A model generated the notes under the pieces. It was given only the letters and a program-made list of their open reading frames with translations, was not told the origin of the DNA and ran no database searches. Both the position numbers and the translations under genes were made by a program. DNA of 64,000 nucleotides from Cruorifilaria tuberocauda. Its lineage: Eukaryota > Nematoda > Chromadorea > Rhabditida > Onchocercidae. Positions 59,856 to 64,000 of the stretch are shown piece after piece; within the stretch, counting starts at the first letter, position 1, and every line of letters starts with the position of its first letter. The stretch covers positions 337,282 to 401,281 of the forward strand of contig JABVXU010000016.1 in NCBI GenBank assembly GCA_013365365.1, read 5' to 3'.

Positions 59856-59870
59856 TTAAATATACCTTAA

Positions 59871-60488
59871 TTAACAATTATATACCCAAACTCTAACTCC
59901 TATAATACCATATATAGTCTTTGCTTCACACAAAGCATAATCTATATTAGCACGTAAAGTATGTAAAGGTAACCGACCTTCCTTATACCATTCAGTGCGA
60001 GCTATCTCAGCTCCACCAAGACGTCCAGAACAACTTATCTTAATACCTCCTCCTCCCATTCTTAAACAACTTTGAATAGCCTTTTTCATCGCTCTCCTAA
60101 ATGAGATTCGTTTTTCTAACTGTTGTGCTATGCTATTTGATATTAAGGTTGCATCTATTTCAGGTCTCTTTATTCCTACTACATTTACTTCTACATTATC
60201 TTTTACCTTTTTAACTATTTTTTGCTTTATCTTCTCAATATCTAAGCCCTTTTTACCTATTATCAGCCCAGGCCTAGAAGAATGTATTGTTACAGACATC
60301 AAATCACCTTTACGTTCTATAATTATTTTAGAAAGGCCAGCATGTTTAAAAGATTCATTTATATAACTTCGAATAGACAAATCATGGTGTAATTTCTCTT
60401 TATAGTCTTTATTAGCATACCAAACAGAATCCCAGGTATTAGTATTTATTTTTAACCTTAACCCTATAGGGTTGACCTTTTGTCCCAT
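59871..60488 (-). CDS. rpsC: 30S ribosomal protein S3
   Basis: The 205-residue S3 begins [11 protein letters not shown] and has the KH domain [15 protein letters not shown] with the GxxG loop. The C-terminal domain contains [34 protein letters not shown]. It ends after [13 protein letters not shown] and so lacks the short variable tail of E. coli S3 (233). It helps the mRNA entry helicase. It follows rplV by 36 bp. Confidence 0.98.
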   Translation of the reverse strand: MGQKVNPIGLRLKINTNTWDSVWYANKDYKEKLHHDLSIRSYINESFKHAGLSKIIIERKGDLMSVTIHSSRPGLIIGKKGLDIEKIKQKIVKKVKDNVEVNVVGIKRPEIDATLISNSIAQQLEKRISFRRAMKKAIQSCLRMGGGGIKISCSGRLGGAEIARTEWYKEGRLPLHTLRANIDYALCEAKTIYGIIGVRVWVYNC

Positions 60489-60524
60489 ATTTCACCTTTG
60501 TTCATTAACTTCGCATCTCACAAA

Positions 60525-60875
60525 TCATTCAATTTCTCTTAAACTTATAGTTATATTACTGTAACATCTATCAATTCTGCTTGCTCTACCCATAGCTTTT
60601 GGATTTATCCTACGCAAAGTAAAAGACTTCCCTACTAAAATTTCCTTTATATATAGATTATCTACATCTAACCCATAATTATGTTGGGCATTAGCAACCG
60701 CAGAATTCAATACTCTTGCTATAAGACCAGCAGCTTTCTTCTCACAAAACTTTAATTGTACAGTAGCGAAAGAAACCTTTTTGTTACGTACTAAATCAGC
60801 AACTAAGCTCAACTTACGAGGGGTTGATTTCAAAACCCTAGAACTAGCTTTAACTACCATAAAACTACTCTTCAT
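60525..60875 (-). CDS. rplV: 50S ribosomal protein L22
   Basis: The 116-residue L22 has [18 protein letters not shown], the long hairpin region and the C-terminal [27 protein letters not shown]. Its hairpin lines the exit tunnel. It lies 5 bp downstream of rpsS. Confidence 0.97.
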   Translation of the reverse strand: MKSSFMVVKASSRVLKSTPRKLSLVADLVRNKKVSFATVQLKFCEKKAAGLIARVLNSAVANAQHNYGLDVDNLYIKEILVGKSFTLRRINPKAMGRASRIDRCYSNITISLREIE

Positions 60876-60880
60876 ACCAA

Positions 60881-61165
60881 TTACCTTCTAACTGCTTTTT
60901 TGTCAGCACTGTGCCCATTAAATTTACGTGTAGGTGAAAACTCACCAAACTTACGACCTATCATATTTTGATCATTAACATTAACAGGAATATAATCCTT
61001 ACCATTATAAACAGCAAACTTTAAACCTAAACAATTAGGAAGAATTACAGAAGCTCTAGAATGAATCTTTATTACTTTATTAATAGTCCCTTCCTTTAAA
61101 GCCCTATTCACCAATTTTAATACAGAAGGATGACAAAAAGGTGGTTTCCATACAGATCTACTCAT
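60881..61165 (-). CDS. rpsS: 30S ribosomal protein S19
   Basis: The 94-residue S19 begins [16 protein letters not shown] and contains [28 protein letters not shown] and [18 protein letters not shown], all conserved. It binds the 16S head with S13. It follows rplB by 3 bp. Confidence 0.98.
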   Translation of the reverse strand: MSRSVWKPPFCHPSVLKLVNRALKEGTINKVIKIHSRASVILPNCLGLKFAVYNGKDYIPVNVNDQNMIGRKFGEFSPTRKFNGHSADKKAVRR

Positions 61166-61168
61166 AGA

Positions 61169-62002
61169 CTAACCTCTCAAATGTTCTATATATCTATCAC
61201 TAAGCTTACCTTTTTTTCTAGTTTTCTTCCCTTTTGTTGCAATGCCCCAAGGGGTAACGGGATGACGTCCACCAGAAGTTTTTCCTTCTCCACCTCCGTG
61301 AGGATGATCAACTGGATTCATAGCAACCCCACGAACAGTTGGTCTAACTCCTAGCCACCTATTTCTTCCTGCTTTGCCCAATTTTCTATTCTTACGATCA
61401 AGGTTAGATACTACACCAATAGTAGCTCTACAAGAAGATAAGATCAACCTAACTTGACCAGACCTTAACCGTAACAAAACATAGTTATTATCATGACCGA
61501 TAATCTGTGCATAACAACCAGCAGCTCGAGCAATTATGGCACCACCACCTGGCTTCAACTCAACACCATGCACAAAAGAACCGACAGGTATATATTTCAA
61601 TGGCAAACAATTACCTGCTAATATATCAGCAGTATCACCCGATATTACAAGATCACCAGGCTTCACATTCTGTGGAGCTAATATATAAGATCTAGTATTA
61701 TCACTTTTATATAATATTAATGCCAAAAACCCGCTTCTATTCGGGTCATACTCTATTTTTTCAACTATACCCTGGTCAGCTCTATTACGTTTAAAATCTA
61801 CAACTCTATACTTTCTTTTGTGACCACCTCCCTTGTGACGAACTGTGATCCTACCGTAATTATTTCTTCCACCACTAGACTTCTTCCCAAATGTGAGAGA
61901 TTTTTCTGGTTTATCTTTTGATAGACCAACCTTACTCACTAGTACAGTCCCACGGGAAGATGGAGTAACAGGGTTAAGAAACTTCATTCTCATATCAAAC
62001 AC
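61169..62002 (-). CDS. rplB: 50S ribosomal protein L2
   Basis: The 277-residue L2 contains [29 protein letters not shown] and the peptidyl-transferase-associated [31 protein letters not shown]. The first residues differ from E. coli L2, and starts at GTG 62002 or ATG 61993 or 61987 are all possible, since no clear Shine-Dalgarno sequence decides. It overlaps rplW by up to 8 bp. Confidence 0.97.
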   Translation of the reverse strand: MFDMRMKFLNPVTPSSRGTVLVSKVGLSKDKPEKSLTFGKKSSGGRNNYGRITVRHKGGGHKRKYRVVDFKRNRADQGIVEKIEYDPNRSGFLALILYKSDNTRSYILAPQNVKPGDLVISGDTADILAGNCLPLKYIPVGSFVHGVELKPGGGAIIARAAGCYAQIIGHDNNYVLLRLRSGQVRLILSSCRATIGVVSNLDRKNRKLGKAGRNRWLGVRPTVRGVAMNPVDHPHGGGEGKTSGGRHPVTPWGIATKGKKTRKKGKLSDRYIEHLRG

Positions 62003-62282
62003 TCATTATATCCAATTTTTGATCATGCATTAAAGAAAAATAAACTTTCTTTCTCTGCTTTTCATAACCAGCTATACCTCTAAAGCTCCTACGTTTAGAT
62101 TTAACAGTAACAACATTTATAGAAGAAACTTTAACTCTAAATAGCGATTCTATTGCCAACTTTACTTTATGCTTATTTACATTTATAAAAACATATAAAG
62201 AATATTTGTTAAACTTCTCCCTTAGAAGCGAAGCTTTTTCTGTAATTACAGGACATTTTATTATATTATTATATTTTATCAT
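61995..62282 (-). CDS. rplW: 50S ribosomal protein L23
   Basis: The 95-residue L23 has [39 protein letters not shown] and [28 protein letters not shown]. It forms the docking site for SRP and trigger factor at the tunnel exit. Its ATG overlaps the end of rplD by 4 bp. Confidence 0.97.
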   Translation of the reverse strand: MIKYNNIIKCPVITEKASLLREKFNKYSLYVFINVNKHKVKLAIESLFRVKVSSINVVTVKSKRRSFRGIAGYEKQRKKVYFSLMHDQKLDIMSV

Positions 62283-62893
62283 AATAATCTGTCTTCAAGC
62301 TTACTCAAAGCATCATTTGTTAGCATTATACACTCATGATTTAATATATCGAGTACATTCAATCCGGTAGGTTTAATTAAATTTATATAGTATAAATTCC
62401 TAGTAGCTCTTAATAAATTGTCTCCATAATCACCAACTATCAAAAAAGAAGAAAACTTAAAATTTTTAATATACTTACATATCTCAGATGTCCTCTTCAC
62501 ATTAATATCTAAATTATCAAGAATAATCACCTGATTATTAAAATATTTTAGAGATAAAGCAATTTTTAACCCAAGTTCACGTACTTTTTTATTAAGAGAA
62601 TAAGCATGACTTCTCACAACAGGACCAAAAATGATTTCACCACCTCTAAATTGAGGAGATCGTAAGCTACCCTGCCTTGCTCTACCAGTACGCTTTTGAC
62701 TATAAGGCTTAGCTGTTGTACCAGAAATATCACTGATACCTTTTGTTTTGTGAGTACCGGCTCTCCTTCTTGCTAATTGCCACTTAACTATATCATGCAA
62801 AACACTTAATTTTTGTTTGACGGAAAATATTGAAGGATTAAGATGGACAACACCTATATCACCACTAGATAAATTAACTAACTTACATTCCAT
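62279..62893 (-). CDS. rplD: 50S ribosomal protein L4
   Basis: The 204-residue L4 contains the conserved loop RRAGTHKTKGISDISGTTAKPYSQKRTGRARQGSLRSPQFRGGEIIFGPV, which reaches into the exit tunnel, and SYLxKKVRxLxLKxALS-like text. In E. coli L4 also represses the S10 operon; the target leader is outside the window. It is 50 bp downstream of rplC. Confidence 0.97.
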   Translation of the reverse strand: MECKLVNLSSGDIGVVHLNPSIFSVKQKLSVLHDIVKWQLARRRAGTHKTKGISDISGTTAKPYSQKRTGRARQGSLRSPQFRGGEIIFGPVVRSHAYSLNKKVRELGLKIALSLKYFNNQVIILDNLDINVKRTSEICKYIKNFKFSSFLIVGDYGDNLLRATRNLYYINLIKPTGLNVLDILNHECIMLTNDALSKLEDRLL

Positions 62894-62943
62894 AACTAAT
62901 TTTTTAAATCACCATATCAACATCATTTTCATCCAACAGCAAA

Positions 62944-63627
62944 CTAACAAAAAACAGGAAAAGGTACATTCTTATGTAAAGGCTTTTTTACTGCATCTCT
63001 TACAAAGACATAAGAACTTCTAAACCCTGGAACATTATTGCCTTTTATAGCAATTAAACTATTTTCATGATCAATAAATAATACCTTCATATTTTGTACA
63101 GTTACTCTACTGTTACCTAAATGACCAGCCATTTTTTTCCCTTTAAATACTTTACCAGGGTCCTGACATTGACCTGTAGAACCTTGTGACCTGTGAGCAA
63201 TAGAAACACCATGGGATGCCCTAAGACCACTAAAATTATGTCTTTTTATTACGCCAGAAAATCCCTTACCTACTGAGTAACCTGTAATATCAAGATATTG
63301 ACCAATTACAAAATGATCAATACCTACCCTTTTACCACATTCTATTCCTGAGAGGTTATTTAATCTGCTTTCATACAATTTACATCTACTTTTTATTCCC
63401 TTTTTTTTTAAGTACTCTAGCTGAGGCTTTGAAATATTTTTAAAATCTCCAACACCTAAAATAACTGAATTGTATCCACACTTATCTTGCTCTTTTATAT
63501 CAATAATATAAGTCTCCCTAAGATATAATAAAGTCACAGCTACAGAACTACTACTAGAGTATATAGTAGTATGCCCAACATTTTCCATTAATAAACCAAT
63601 TCTTTTTAACAAACCTATTCTCTTCAT
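62944..63627 (-). CDS. rplC: 50S ribosomal protein L3
   Basis: The 227-residue L3 begins MKRIGLLKRIGLLMENVG and contains SVGKGFSGVIKRHNFSGLRASHGVSIAHRSQGSTGQCQDPGKVFKGKKMAGHLG, the canonical central region. The start repeats the RIGLL pentad, and residue 1 or 14 could be the true start. L3 helps form the peptidyl transferase centre. It follows rpsJ by 3 bp. Confidence 0.97.
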   Translation of the reverse strand: MKRIGLLKRIGLLMENVGHTTIYSSSSSVAVTLLYLRETYIIDIKEQDKCGYNSVILGVGDFKNISKPQLEYLKKKGIKSRCKLYESRLNNLSGIECGKRVGIDHFVIGQYLDITGYSVGKGFSGVIKRHNFSGLRASHGVSIAHRSQGSTGQCQDPGKVFKGKKMAGHLGNSRVTVQNMKVLFIDHENSLIAIKGNNVPGFRSSYVFVRDAVKKPLHKNVPFPVFC

Positions 63628-63630
63628 TCT

Positions 63631-63993
63631 TTACTTTTTAGACTTTACAACCTTTTTAATTTTTGAATCAACTTCTACTCCAGGAAGAGGAGAAGGAAAA
63701 GATGAATCTCCAAGCATTTGTACTATAGTAGGAGTAGGATTATATAAAACAATTAAACGCTTAGAAGTTCTCTGCTCAAGCTGTTCACGAGATTTTTTAT
63801 CAACATGAGGAGATCTATTAACGTTAAACTTAAGATTCTTCCTAGGTAAAGCAACCGGACCTGATAGTCTTGTGCCAGAATGTTTTAACTTATCTTTAAA
63901 TTCACGTACAAACTTCCTAATATACTCCTCTAACCTAGAGCAATCAAAAGCTTCTATTTTAATATGTATCTCTTGCTCAGTCTTAGTCATCAC
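63631..63993 (-). CDS. rpsJ: 30S ribosomal protein S10
   Basis: The 120-residue S10 has HIKIEAFDCSRLEEYIRKFV, the SGTRLSGPVALPRK stretch and HVDKKSREQLEQRTSKRLIVLYNPTPTIVQMLG. The C-terminus is extended by about 17 residues rich in Pro, Lys and Val compared with E. coli (103). S10 also acts as NusE in antitermination. It is the first ribosomal gene of the cluster in the window, and tuf may be further upstream, outside. Confidence 0.96.
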   Translation of the reverse strand: MMTKTEQEIHIKIEAFDCSRLEEYIRKFVREFKDKLKHSGTRLSGPVALPRKNLKFNVNRSPHVDKKSREQLEQRTSKRLIVLYNPTPTIVQMLGDSSFPSPLPGVEVDSKIKKVVKSKK

Positions 63994-64000
63994 ACCCCAC

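Noticed and set aside
1..64000. Search for CRISPR arrays, insertion sequences, phage WO or ankyrin genes
   Set aside because: No evenly spaced direct repeats, transposase motifs, phage structural genes or ankyrin repeats were found by reading.

Overview
The window is strongly A+T-rich DNA from an obligate intracellular alphaproteobacterium of the Anaplasmataceae, and I read it as a Wolbachia chromosome. The main evidence is the 16S rRNA gene (44061-45565, minus strand): its variable stretches, including the region just after the 5' end and the one around the internal primer sites, look like the Wolbachia sequences I know and not like Ehrlichia or Anaplasma. The 16S gene also stands alone, with no 23S or 5S next to it, as is usual in Rickettsiales. 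In 64 kb I see no insertion sequence, ankyrin gene, phage WO module or CRISPR array. About a quarter of the window is non-coding, with spacers up to 1.9 kb that seem to hold decayed reading frames. This fits a reduced filarial-nematode symbiont better than an arthropod strain, but the supergroup is only a guess.

Layout. 1-1577: no recognisable gene. 1578-9558: ubiD, a small secreted phospholipase D-like protein, dnaA, a short glutamine synthetase-like protein and purA, separated by long spacers. 9559-16928: a Bcr/CflA-type efflux pump, ubiH-family monooxygenase, mrp, the CCA-adding enzyme and ychF. 17256-23652: glpX and ppdK, both of the gluconeogenic pyruvate-to-sugar route, then a secreted glutamine amidotransferase-like protein. 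23762-33961: tRNA-Phe, coaD, a zinc-finger protein of the complex I accessory type, the conserved run rpsB-tsf-pyrH-frr-uppS-cdsA, tRNA-Asp, carB and a short-chain dehydrogenase. 33973-43118: yihY-like, a phosphomannomutase/phosphoglucomutase, lolC/E and an unrecognised 415-residue protein, with four large spacers. 43208-49353: sdhD, sdhC, 16S rRNA with a near-consensus promoter, a membrane-anchored TPR-like protein, an Smr protein, an rRNA methyltransferase, a Bax inhibitor-1 family protein and ctaG. 49621-50652: pstS. 50750-63993: the S10-spc-alpha ribosomal superoperon, all on the minus strand, with secY, adk and rpoA and without rpmD, rpmJ or infA.

Together the genes show translation and replication housekeeping, nucleotide synthesis (purA, carB, pyrH), gluconeogenesis from pyruvate (ppdK, glpX), aerobic respiration (sdhCD, ctaG, ubiD, ubiH), envelope lipid and lipoprotein handling (cdsA, uppS, lolC/E) and a few surface or secreted proteins. 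The items most worth a second look are: a perfect 15-bp inverted repeat inside the glutamine synthetase-like gene; an attenuator-like pair of competing inverted repeats downstream of lolC/E; an Mrp protein whose usual CxxC is gone but which has a CxxCxC further on; the 415-residue unknown with a CxxCxxC motif; and several decayed frames in the long spacers. I did not find an obviously new multi-gene system.
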